From positions 4,994,001 through 5,058,000 of the forward strand of contig NZ_JAFBCL010000001.1 in assembly GCF_016907655.1 (NCBI RefSeq): a stretch of 64,000 nt of DNA. The letters are read 5' to 3'. The DNA is from Saccharothrix algeriensis (GTDB lineage: Bacteria; Actinomycetota; Actinomycetes; Mycobacteriales; Pseudonocardiaceae). The translations under genes were made by a program, and so were the position numbers. The notes beneath the pieces were generated by a model, which saw nothing but the letters and a program-made list of their open reading frames with translations, ran no database searches and had not been told where the DNA came from. The stretch's first letter is position 1. Each line of letters opens with the position of its first letter. Shown here piece by piece: positions 9,170 through 16,800 of the stretch.

Positions 9170-10053
9170 GACGTCTCCTCGGGTTCTCGGGCGGCGGCCG
9201 GCAGCTCGACGGTGCGGTCGACAGGTCGGTCGGTGGCGCGCTCGGCGGTGCGGTCGGCGGCGTGCCCGGCGGTGCGGTCGGTGGCGCGGTCGGCGTGGCG
9301 CGGCGCGGCGGCGGCCGGCAGCTCGACGGGCAGCTCGACCGGGCGGTCGGCGCGGCGCGGCGCCGCGGTGGCCCCGGCGGGTCGCCCGGCGCCCGCGGCG
9401 GTCAGCCGGGCCGTGTCGAGCGGGCCGGTGGGCACGTCGACCGGGACGACGTTGTCCGCGCCCAGCCGCGCGGCCGGCACGTCCAGCACGGCGGCGGAGG
9501 TGGTGGTGCACAGCACCACCACCGACAGGTGCGGGGTGACGCGCCGGCGCGCGGCGGCCCACCAGCCCGCCGGGTCGCCGTGGTAGCGGTCGGGGGAGTC
9601 CAGGACCAGCACCCGCGCGCCCGGCCGCCCGGCGGCCAGCTCCAGCATCAGCGAGCACCGGGACTCGGCGGGCACCTGGTCGAACCGGGCGTCCGCGAAC
9701 TCCTCCGCCCCGCGCTCGACCAGCCAGTCGGCCACGGCCTTGCGCCCGGCGCGCCGCCCGTTCATGGCCAGCTCCTCGCCGACCACCGCGGCCAGCGGCA
9801 TCGAGCCCTCGGGCTCGTTGACCTCCGGCGAGTCCACCAGGACGACGTGCTTGCGCAGCTCGGCGGCGTTCGGCGTGACGGTCCCGGCGCCGGGGCGCAG
9901 CCGCCCGGACAGCAGCAGGGCGAAGGCGGTGTGCCCGGCGCCGGGCGGGCCCGCCACGAGCACGGCCTCGCCCGCCGGCACGCGCAGGCTGGTCGGCTTG
10001 AGCAGCGGGCCGTGCGGCCCGGTGGCGCCGACCCGCTGGGCGTGGATCTCCAC
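9166..10053 (-). CDS. Degenerate ABC-type ATP-binding protein
   Basis: The 295-residue product aligns by pattern with ABC ATPases up to about residue 215, but its key motifs are damaged: Walker A reads GPPGAGHTA, with His where the invariant Lys should be; Walker B ends LVLDSPDR, with Ser in place of the catalytic Glu; and no LSGGQ signature is visible (the equivalent area reads VPAESRCSLMLELA). ATP hydrolysis is therefore doubtful. The C-terminal 75 residues are Ala/Arg/Asp/Thr-rich with an imperfect seven-residue repeat (ATDRTA, HAADRTA, ERATDRP). It is the first gene of the YhgE operon and likely a structural or regulatory partner of the membrane protein. Starts with GTG. Confidence 0.7.
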   Translation of the reverse strand: MEIHAQRVGATGPHGPLLKPTSLRVPAGEAVLVAGPPGAGHTAFALLLSGRLRPGAGTVTPNAAELRKHVVLVDSPEVNEPEGSMPLAAVVGEELAMNGRRAGRKAVADWLVERGAEEFADARFDQVPAESRCSLMLELAAGRPGARVLVLDSPDRYHGDPAGWWAAARRRVTPHLSVVVLCTTTSAAVLDVPAARLGADNVVPVDVPTGPLDTARLTAAGAGRPAGATAAPRRADRPVELPVELPAAAAPRHADRATDRTAGHAADRTAERATDRPVDRTVELPAAAREPEETS

Positions 10054-10066
10054 GGCGGACCCCTTC

Positions 10067-10090
10067 TTTGAACTGACTGGTCAGTACAAA
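10067..10090. promoter_or_regulatory. TetR-type operator palindrome
   Basis: Arms ACTGAC and GTCAGT are separated by TG and flanked by TTTGA and ACAAA, giving a near-perfect 24-bp palindrome 13 bases upstream of the GTG of the ATPase-like gene. Its sequence is of the kind bound by TetR proteins, and a tetR gene closes the operon. Confidence 0.8.
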
Positions 10091-10134
10091 TAGTGGCGCA
10101 GCCGGAGGGCGCTCGCAAGCGGAGCGGCTGTGAC

Positions 10135-11070
10135 CTACCGCAAGGCCCCCGCCGGGCGGACCTCCCACGCGGTCCACAGTGGACGGTACCCCTGCCGCGG
10201 CCAGAACACCGAGGAGAGCGGGTTCGGCGGGTTGTAGTAGAGGTAGCTGCCGACCGCGCCCAGCCGGTGCAGCTCGCGGTGCGCGTGCGCCATCAGCTGC
10301 CGGCCCACACCGCCGCCGCGGGCCCCCGGCAGCACGGACACGCAGTTCACGTACCCCCACCGACCCGGCGGTAAGCGGGTCGCCGGCGCGTTCCCCGGTT
10401 CGGAGGTCACCAGGGCGCACTCGGCCAGCCCCACCGCGATCCCGTCCCGCTCGGCCAGCCACACCGGGCCGCCCGCCGCCAGCCGCTCGGCCAGCGCGCG
10501 GCGCTTGAGCCCGGCCGCCTCCGGGCGGTCGACCGTCGAGCCGACCAGCGCCGAGTAGCGCAGCTCGGCCAGCGCCAGGGTGAGCACCGCCTCCAGGTCG
10601 GCGGGCGTCGCCCGGCGCACGGCCACCGGCGACCGGGCGCCGGTCGGCCGCTCGGGCGGCGCGGCCCGGCGCACGGCGACCACCGACAGCGGCACCAGGC
10701 CGTGGTCGAGCAGGGCCCGCGCCGCCTCGGCGTCCCGGCTCGGCCAGGTCAGCACGCACGCCGAGTCCCGCTCGGCCGGGGCCACCCGGTCCATCCGCCG
10801 CCGCCACGCCCGCAGCAGCGCGTCCATGCCCACCCCGCCCGCGCCGCCCAGCAGCGGCGTCAGCTCCCACACCTCGGTCGCCGACCACAGGCGGGCCGCC
10901 GAGGACCGGTCGTGCACCTGCCGCTGGAGCACGCCCGCGACCCGCGTGCCGTCCGGCAGCGCCGCGGTGACGACGTCGCCCTCCGGCGGCGCGGCCACCG
11001 CGGGCAGCAGCGGGTCGAGCCCCGCGAAACGCGCGCTCTGCGCCTCCACCAGCCCCCGACTGACGGTCAT
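10135..11070 (-). CDS. GNAT-family N-acetyltransferase
   Basis: The 311-residue protein has a C-terminal GNAT domain (about 150-305) with the acetyl-CoA pyrophosphate loop VSVLPGARGGGVGRQLMAHA (pattern R/Q-x2-G-x-G/A) and a later GSYLYYNPPNPLSSVFWPRQGY, the usual end of the fold with the F-x3-x-G-Y element. The N-terminal half (1-150) is not a second obvious GNAT, though AACVLTWPSRDAEAARAL-like features suggest a degenerate one. Acceptor unknown. It runs in the same direction as the methyltransferase upstream with an 11-base gap, so the two probably share a transcript. Confidence 0.8.
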   Translation of the reverse strand: MTVSRGLVEAQSARFAGLDPLLPAVAAPPEGDVVTAALPDGTRVAGVLQRQVHDRSSAARLWSATEVWELTPLLGGAGGVGMDALLRAWRRRMDRVAPAERDSACVLTWPSRDAEAARALLDHGLVPLSVVAVRRAAPPERPTGARSPVAVRRATPADLEAVLTLALAELRYSALVGSTVDRPEAAGLKRRALAERLAAGGPVWLAERDGIAVGLAECALVTSEPGNAPATRLPPGRWGYVNCVSVLPGARGGGVGRQLMAHAHRELHRLGAVGSYLYYNPPNPLSSVFWPRQGYRPLWTAWEVRPAGALR

Positions 11071-11080
11071 GCCGGGCAGG

Positions 11081-11911
11081 TTACGGCTTGCGCGTCCGCA
11101 TGATCGCGGTGCCGGGGAACAGCCGGCCGCGCAGCGGGCTCCACTGGCCCCACGTCCGGGTGTGCCCGGCGGGCCACTCCGGCTCGACCACGTCCAGCAG
11201 CTCCAGACCCGCGCCGACCAGCGCGCGGACGTAGTCGCCCAGGGTCCGGTGGTGCTCGACGTAGGTCGCCCGGCCCGCGTCGTCGACCTCGACGTAGGGC
11301 GTGCGGTCGAAGTAGGACTGCGTCGCGGTGAGGCCGCCCGGCCCCGGGTCGTCCGGGAATATCCACCGGATCGGGTGAGTCACGGAGAACACCCACGGCG
11401 CGCCCGGCCGCAGCACGCGGGCCACCTCGCGGAACACCTCGCCCACGTCGGCCACGAACGGCACCGCGCCGAACGCCGAGCACGCCGCGTCGAAGCTCGC
11501 GTCGGCGAACGGCAGCTGGTCCGCGCTGGCCTGCACCAGGGGCACGGCGACGCCGGTGCCCGCGTTGCCCGCCGCGGCGTGCCGCAGCATCCCGGCGGAG
11601 AGGTCGAGCGCGACCGGGCGCGCGCCGCGCGAGGCCAGCCAGCGGGAGCACGGCGCGGAGCCGCAGCCGACCTCCAGCACCCGCCGCCCGCGCACGTCGC
11701 CGAGGTAGCCCGCCTCCTCCTCGCGCACGCCCTCCGGGCACCACACGAAGTCCGCCGCGCCCAGGAACGCGCCGTGCTCGGCGTGGTAGTCGTCGGCGTC
11801 GGCGTCCCACCAGGCGCGGTTGGCGGCCCGCGACTCCGCCGCGTCGGCGTCCCGCTTGGCGATGCCCGTCGTGCCCAGCGCCAGTTCGGCGCTCGCGTGC
11901 TGGTCGGACAC
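11081..11911 (-). CDS. Class I SAM-dependent methyltransferase
   Basis: The 276-residue product shows motif I VLEVGCGSAPCSRWL, an acidic second-strand end (VALDLS) and the late motif VLRPGAPWVFSV, which together define a class I methyltransferase of the UbiE/Methyltransf_11 type. The Cys pair around CGSAPCSRW and the C-terminal RTRKP end are typical of actinobacterial homologues of unknown substrate. The GTG at 11911 is preferred over longer frames because AAGGAG lies about five bases upstream. It is divergent from rpsA and leads into the acetyltransferase gene. Confidence 0.82.
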   Translation of the reverse strand: MSDQHASAELALGTTGIAKRDADAAESRAANRAWWDADADDYHAEHGAFLGAADFVWCPEGVREEEAGYLGDVRGRRVLEVGCGSAPCSRWLASRGARPVALDLSAGMLRHAAAGNAGTGVAVPLVQASADQLPFADASFDAACSAFGAVPFVADVGEVFREVARVLRPGAPWVFSVTHPIRWIFPDDPGPGGLTATQSYFDRTPYVEVDDAGRATYVEHHRTLGDYVRALVGAGLELLDVVEPEWPAGHTRTWGQWSPLRGRLFPGTAIMRTRKP

Positions 11912-12114
11912 ACTGCTCCTTCGGGGTCGCGGGCCCGGTCGCCGGTTTGCCCGCCGGTCGTCGAGGCGCGTACGATACCGCCCGCGTAGTGGGTTCGCGC
12001 TGCCCATGATCGGTATGCACGTCACGGGATCGGTCGTCGGGGGAAGCCTTGCCTCCCGCGCAGCGTTGCACCCAAGGCCAGACAACCCCAATCCGTACCG
12101 GAGCCACCCACCTA

Positions 12115-13608
12115 ATGTCCACCGACACCACCACTGTCCCGGCTGCTACCGCGCCGAAGCAGATCGCTATCAACGATATCGGGACGGAGGAGGACTTCCT
12201 CGCCGCCATCGACAAGACCATCAAGTACTTCAACGATGGCGATATCGTCGAGGGCACCATCGTCAAGGTCGACCGGGACGAGGTCCTGCTCGACATCGGC
12301 TACAAGACCGAGGGCGTCATCCCCTCGCGCGAGTTGTCGATCAAGCACGACGTCGACCCCAACGAGGTTGTGAAGGTCGGTGACGAGGTCGAGGCCCTCG
12401 TCCTCCAGAAGGAGGACAAGGAAGGCCGGCTGATCCTCTCCAAGAAGCGCGCCCAGTACGAGCGCGCCTGGGGCACCATCGAGGCCCTCAAGGAGAAGGA
12501 CGAGCCGGTCAAGGGCACGGTCATCGAGGTCGTCAAGGGTGGTCTCATCCTGGACATCGGCCTCCGCGGCTTCCTCCCCGCCTCGCTGGTCGAGATGCGC
12601 CGCGTGCGCGACCTGCAGCCCTACGTCGGCCGCGAGCTCGAGGCGAAGATCATCGAGCTGGACAAGAACCGCAACAACGTGGTCCTGTCCCGCCGCGCGT
12701 GGCTGGAGCAGACCCAGTCCGAGGTCCGCAGCGAGTTCCTCAACCAGCTGCAGAAGGGCCAGGTCCGCAAGGGCGTCGTGTCCTCCATCGTCAACTTCGG
12801 CGCCTTCGTGGACCTGGGTGGCGTGGACGGCCTGGTGCACGTCTCGGAGCTGTCCTGGAAGCACATCGACCACCCGTCCGAGGTTGTCGAGGTCGGCCAG
12901 GAGGTCACGGTCGAGGTCCTGGACGTCGACATGGAGCGCGAGCGCGTCTCGCTCTCGCTGAAGGCGACCCAGGAAGACCCGTGGCGCCAGTTCGCCCGCA
13001 CCCACGCGATCGGCCAGATCGTGCCGGGCAAGGTCACCAAGCTCGTGCCGTTCGGCGCGTTCGTCCGGGTGGACGAGGGCATCGAGGGCCTGGTCCACAT
13101 CTCCGAGCTGGCCGAGCGCCACGTGGAGATCCCGGAGCAGGTCGTCCAGGTCGGCGACGACGTGATGGTCAAGGTCATCGACATCGACCTGGACCGCCGC
13201 CGGATCTCGCTGTCGCTCAAGCAGGCCAACGAGGGCTTCACGGTCGACTCCGAGTTCGACCCGACCCAGTACGGCATGGCCGCCGAGTACGACGACCAGG
13301 GCAACTACATCTACCCCGAGGGCTTCGACCCGGAGACCCAGGAGTGGCAGGAGGGCTTCGACAAGCAGCGCGAGGAGTGGGAGCGGCAGTACGCCGAGGC
13401 CCACACGCGCTACGAGGCCCACATGAAGCAGGTCGCGAAGGCCGCGGCGGCCGAGGAAGAGGCGGCGGGGGAGACCAACTACTCCTCCGGCGGCGACGCC
13501 CCGGCGGCGGCGACCGGCGGCACCGGCGCCCCGGCCCAGGCCGGCGGCACCCTGGCCAGCGACGAGCAGCTGGCCGCGCTGCGCGAGAAGCTGTCGGGCG
13601 GCGCCTGA
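12115..13608 (+). CDS. rpsA: 30S ribosomal protein S1
   Basis: The 497-residue protein has four S1 RNA-binding repeats (about 40-105, 125-190, 210-280, 297-365), seen by recurring patterns such as DIVEGTIVKVDRDEVLLDIG, GVVSSIVNFGAFVDLGGVDG and the closing SLSLKA. The length and four-repeat plan are those of actinobacterial S1. The C-terminal 120 residues are acidic and then Gly/Ala-rich and probably disordered. The ATG gives the expected N-terminus (MSTDTTTVPAATAPKQ). In-frame upstream codons exist but encode no conserved-looking sequence. Codon choice is strongly biased (AAG, GAG, CTG), fitting high expression. Confidence 0.97.
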   Translation: MSTDTTTVPAATAPKQIAINDIGTEEDFLAAIDKTIKYFNDGDIVEGTIVKVDRDEVLLDIGYKTEGVIPSRELSIKHDVDPNEVVKVGDEVEALVLQKEDKEGRLILSKKRAQYERAWGTIEALKEKDEPVKGTVIEVVKGGLILDIGLRGFLPASLVEMRRVRDLQPYVGRELEAKIIELDKNRNNVVLSRRAWLEQTQSEVRSEFLNQLQKGQVRKGVVSSIVNFGAFVDLGGVDGLVHVSELSWKHIDHPSEVVEVGQEVTVEVLDVDMERERVSLSLKATQEDPWRQFARTHAIGQIVPGKVTKLVPFGAFVRVDEGIEGLVHISELAERHVEIPEQVVQVGDDVMVKVIDIDLDRRRISLSLKQANEGFTVDSEFDPTQYGMAAEYDDQGNYIYPEGFDPETQEWQEGFDKQREEWERQYAEAHTRYEAHMKQVAKAAAAEEEAAGETNYSSGGDAPAAATGGTGAPAQAGGTLASDEQLAALREKLSGGA

Positions 13609-13649
13609 GAGCACCACGGGCCCGTCCCGGGTCCGCGTCCCACCGGAGG

Positions 13650-13687
13650 CCAGGGGCCCCGCACCGCTCGCGGTGCGGGGCCCCTGG
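13650..13687 (+). terminator. Strong hairpin after rpsA
   Basis: Perfect 17-bp arms beginning CCAGGGGCCCCG with a CTCG loop lie 41 bases after the rpsA stop. No T tract follows. Confidence 0.8.
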
Positions 13688-13711
13688 TCCGCGCGTTACA
13701 TTGGGTGTGCT

Positions 13712-14338
13712 ATGGGCGCGCGATTCGGGCTCGGGACGACTGCGGCGGCCGCGGTGGCGGCCCTGGTGGCCTGTGCCGCCCAGGAGCCCGCGGCCCCGCC
13801 CGCCCCGCCGCCCCAGATCCCGACCATCGCCGCGCCCACCTCGGCGTCGCGGGCCGCGGTCATGACCGACCGCGAGCTGCCCGACGACTGCGAGCTGATC
13901 GTCCCGGTCGAGGTGGTGAACCAGCGGATCGGGCGGGAGATGGCGGGTGAGCTGAAGCAGATCACCGGCATCCCCGAGCCGTCGCTGGGGCGGACGGCGA
14001 AGGTCGACTGCTACTACGACGTCGGCGAGCACCAGGAGATCACCTCCGCGCCGCTGATCATCGGGCTGGCCACCTACGCCGACCCGCCCACCGCCACCGA
14101 GCGGGTCCGCGACAGCGTGCAGGCCGAGCGGGAGGCGGGCGGCGCGGTGACCGAGGTGGACGTCGGCCCGCAGAAGGGCTTCCTGATCAGCACCGGCGAC
14201 CAGCGGCTGCTGGTGGGGTCGCTGGGCAAGACCACGTTCGTGACGCGGGCCAGGGCCGGGTTCGTGCCCGAGGAGCACGTGCGCCCGGTGCTCAGCGACC
14301 TGGCGGCCCGGTCGATGACCCCGACCGAGGGCATCTGA
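13712..14338 (+). CDS. Putative secreted lipoprotein
   Basis: The 208-residue product has a signal sequence ending in the lipobox ALVACA (Cys near residue 22), followed by a Pro/Ala-rich tether. The folded part has two spaced cysteines, in DDCELI and KVDCYYDVG, a layout seen in the DUF3558-like and LppX-like lipoproteins of actinomycetes, though no family can be named with certainty. The ATG follows the rpsA terminator by only 24 bases and has no clear ribosome-binding site, so the message may be leaderless. Function unknown; outer face of the membrane is the likely location. Confidence 0.65.
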   Translation: MGARFGLGTTAAAAVAALVACAAQEPAAPPAPPPQIPTIAAPTSASRAAVMTDRELPDDCELIVPVEVVNQRIGREMAGELKQITGIPEPSLGRTAKVDCYYDVGEHQEITSAPLIIGLATYADPPTATERVRDSVQAEREAGGAVTEVDVGPQKGFLISTGDQRLLVGSLGKTTFVTRARAGFVPEEHVRPVLSDLAARSMTPTEGI

Positions 14339-14376
14339 CGCCACCCGCGCGGCCGGCTGCGGGCAGACTGTGGACC

Positions 14377-15546
14377 ATGTTGCGCGTGGGCCTCTCGGGG
14401 GGCATCGGGTCGGGGAAGTCGACGGTCGCGGGCAGGCTCGCCGAGCACGGGGCGGTGGTGGTCGACGCCGACCGCCTGGCCCGCGAGGTGGTCGCACCCG
14501 GCACGCCGGGCCTCGCGGAGATCGCCGAGGCGTTCGGCGCGGGGGTCCTGGACCCCTCCGGCGCGCTGGACCGGGCCGCGCTCGCCGCGAAGGTGTTCAG
14601 CGACGACGGGGCCCGCGCCACCCTGAACGGCATCACGCACCCGAGGATCGCCGCCCGCACCGCCGAGCTGGTCGCCGCCGCGCCCGAGGACGCGGTCGTG
14701 GTGCACGACGTGCCCCTGCTGGTGGAGAACGGGCTGGCCCCGAACTACCACCTGGTCGTGATCGTGCACGCCGACCCGGAGCAGCGGGTCCGGCGGCTGG
14801 TCGCGCGGGGGCTGACCGAGCAGGACGCGCGCAGCCGGATGGCCAAGCAGGCCGACGACGCGGCGCGGCGGGCGGTGGCCGACGTCTGGCTGGACAACTC
14901 GGGCACGCCCGACCTGGTGTCGGCGCTGGTGGACGCGCTGTGGGCCGACCGGCTCGTCCCCTACGAGGCGAACGTGCGGCTCCGGCGCTACGCCGCCGGG
15001 CCGCCGGTGGTCGTGCCCCACGACCCGACGTGGCCGGAGCAGGCCGCCCGGGTCGGCCGCCGGATCGGGGTCGCGGCCGGTGGCCGCCGGGTGGAGCACA
15101 TCGGGTCCACGTCGGTGCCCGGCCTGGCGGCGAAGGACGTGCTCGACCTCCAGCTGGGCGTGCGGTCGATGGCGGAGGCCGACGACCTCGCCGACGCGCT
15201 GGGCCGGGCGGGCTTCCCGGCGCTGGGCGCCGCCGGGGACACCCCGAAGCACGGCGACCCGGCGGAGTGGGAGAAGCGGCTGCACGCCGGGGCCGACCCG
15301 CAACGGCGGGTGAACCTGCACGTCCGCGTCGAGGGCGGGCCGGCGTGGGAGTGGTCGCTGCGGTTCCGGGACTGGCTGCGCGCCGACCCGGCGGCCCGGC
15401 GGGAGTACGAGGAGCTGAAGCTCGACCTGTCCCGGCGGCACGCGGGCGACGCCGACGGCTTCGCCTACGGCGAGGCCAAGGAGCCGTGGATGGCCGCCGC
15501 CGCGGCGCGCGTGGAAGCCTTCTACAGGGCCGGCCAGACGTCGTAG
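14377..15546 (+). CDS. coaE: Dephospho-CoA kinase fused to a GrpB (UPF0157) domain
   Basis: The first 200 residues are a dephospho-CoA kinase: P-loop GLSGGIGSGKSTVAGRL, the substrate-facing VVDADRLAREVV, and VHDVPLLVENGL, with the lid Arg residues in RVRRLVARGLTEQDARSRMAKQ. This enzyme makes the last step to CoenzymeA, phosphorylating the 3'-OH of dephospho-CoA. Residues about 215-385 form a GrpB-like nucleotidyltransferase-fold domain, with VVPHDPTWPEQA, RVEHIGSTSVPGLAAKDVLDLQ and a C-terminal LKLDLSRRHAGD. The same fusion occurs in mycobacterial CoaE; the GrpB part has been linked to folding of the kinase. The 3' end overlaps the convergent DUF402 gene by 25 bases. Confidence 0.95.
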   Translation: MLRVGLSGGIGSGKSTVAGRLAEHGAVVVDADRLAREVVAPGTPGLAEIAEAFGAGVLDPSGALDRAALAAKVFSDDGARATLNGITHPRIAARTAELVAAAPEDAVVVHDVPLLVENGLAPNYHLVVIVHADPEQRVRRLVARGLTEQDARSRMAKQADDAARRAVADVWLDNSGTPDLVSALVDALWADRLVPYEANVRLRRYAAGPPVVVPHDPTWPEQAARVGRRIGVAAGGRRVEHIGSTSVPGLAAKDVLDLQLGVRSMAEADDLADALGRAGFPALGAAGDTPKHGDPAEWEKRLHAGADPQRRVNLHVRVEGGPAWEWSLRFRDWLRADPAARREYEELKLDLSRRHAGDADGFAYGEAKEPWMAAAAARVEAFYRAGQTS

Positions 15547-16079
15547 ATGCCCCGGTGGGTCAGCCAGGAGCCGAGGTCGTGGCGGTGCAGGCTGACCTGC
15601 TCCAGCGTCCGGTGCACGGTGCTCAGGGCCTGGTCGGCGTCGTCGGGCCCCAGCACCCCGCCGGCCACTGCCGCCGCGAACTCCTCGGAGCGCACGATGC
15701 GGGCGGTGGTGCCGCCGGGTACCGCGAGGCCGAGCAGCAGGTCGGTGGTGCGCCACGAGCGCCCGTCCCGCTCCACCCGGACGGCGCTGAGCACGCTGGG
15801 CCCGCCGCGCGAGTGGCGCGAGCGCGGGCGGTGGTGGGTGAGCCGCAATCCCAGTTCCGGCATCAACCAGGTGATTTCGGAATCCGAGAACGGGTCTTCC
15901 GGGGTGGGGCATTCCAGCCGCAGTCCCCAGTGCTCGACGCGACAGGTGGTCAGGTGCCGGGAAGTGCCCGAGGAGTAGCTCCGAACTGCGCTGATGGTGT
16001 CGACCACGTCGACGAGCCGAGGTGTGATGACCGCTCCCACAACATCCGAGGGTAGCCCTGGGTAGGCACCTGGTAACAC
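15522..16079 (-). CDS. DUF402-family protein, paralogue A
   Basis: The 185-residue product resembles the next gene over its C-terminal half: both have a strand-rich segment, then SWRTTDLLLGL / SVWKTVDLYLDL, a conserved acidic-plus-aromatic pattern, and a helical end (ADQALSTVHRTLEQV / AQWALETTYRAV). DUF402 members such as Staphylococcus Ntdp and FomD are metal-dependent phosphohydrolases. The metal-binding acidic residues are less complete in this copy than in its neighbour, so it may have diverged. The GTG start is the longest option and uncertain; a start near residue 14 is also possible. A homologous gene sits between coaE and uvrB in mycobacteria. Confidence 0.65.
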   Translation of the reverse strand: MLPGAYPGLPSDVVGAVITPRLVDVVDTISAVRSYSSGTSRHLTTCRVEHWGLRLECPTPEDPFSDSEITWLMPELGLRLTHHRPRSRHSRGGPSVLSAVRVERDGRSWRTTDLLLGLAVPGGTTARIVRSEEFAAAVAGGVLGPDDADQALSTVHRTLEQVSLHRHDLGSWLTHRGIYDVWPAL

Positions 16080-16176
16080 TGCGGGTCGATTTGTTACATC
16101 ACGGTCTGTGCTGTAAGGGATCTCTTTCCGGTGACGAACAGCAGGGGTGGTTGACCGGAAAATCTCACCCTCTGTA

Positions 16177-16689
16177 TTAACACCGCCGCCAGGTGGTCAC
16201 GGTGCCCTGCGCCGCCAGCCAGCGCACCGCGTCGTGCCCGTGGGCCGCGATGCCGGCGACCGCGCGGTAGGTGGTCTCCAGCGCCCACTGGGCCCGGTGC
16301 GGCTGGACGAGGCCGCGGTCCAGGGCGGCCAGCAGTTCGTCGGTGTCCAGCACGGTGACGCTCCGGCCGGTGCGCACGAGCAGGTCCAGGTAGAGGTCGA
16401 CGGTCTTCCACACCGAGCCGCCGGAGCTGATCTCCACGACGTCCACGTAGAAGTCGTAGTCGCGCTCGTGGCCGGGGTGCCAGGACTGGCGGGTGACGCG
16501 GAGGCCGTGCGCGGGCAGCAGCCACGACTCGAAGTGGCACAGCTCCGGGTGGCCGGGCACCGGGCGGGACATGTAGAGGCCGGCCCGGGTCAGCCGGTAC
16601 TCCTCGACGCCGCGCAGGTGGCCCTTCGGGTCGGTGTTGCTCTTGGCGTCCAGGTCGAAGTACTCGACCTTCGGCGGGTGGATGTGCAT
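16177..16689 (-). CDS. DUF402-family protein, paralogue B
   Basis: The 170-residue protein starts MHIHPPKVEYFDLDAKSN and contains HESWLLP-like and DYDFYVDVVEISSGGSVWKTVDLYLDL segments; the D-x-Y-x-D-V-V and T-V-D-L-Y-L-D-L acidic clusters are the metal-binding core of DUF402 phosphohydrolases (nucleoside di/triphosphatase or FomD-like). It is the better preserved of the two tandem copies. Genomic position matches the DUF402 gene next to uvrB in Mycobacterium tuberculosis. An ATG 45 bases further upstream is in frame, but the chosen start gives the usual short N-terminus. Physiological substrate unknown. Confidence 0.75.
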   Translation of the reverse strand: MHIHPPKVEYFDLDAKSNTDPKGHLRGVEEYRLTRAGLYMSRPVPGHPELCHFESWLLPAHGLRVTRQSWHPGHERDYDFYVDVVEISSGGSVWKTVDLYLDLLVRTGRSVTVLDTDELLAALDRGLVQPHRAQWALETTYRAVAGIAAHGHDAVRWLAAQGTVTTWRRC

Positions 16690-16800
16690 GGGGGAGGTCC
16701 CTGCCGCGCTCGGCGTCACGCCCGGCACCATAGGCGCCGCTGCCCGCCGAACACCTGATTTTGTCACCCGAAAGTGTGAACGTCGCTTAGTCTGCGCACC

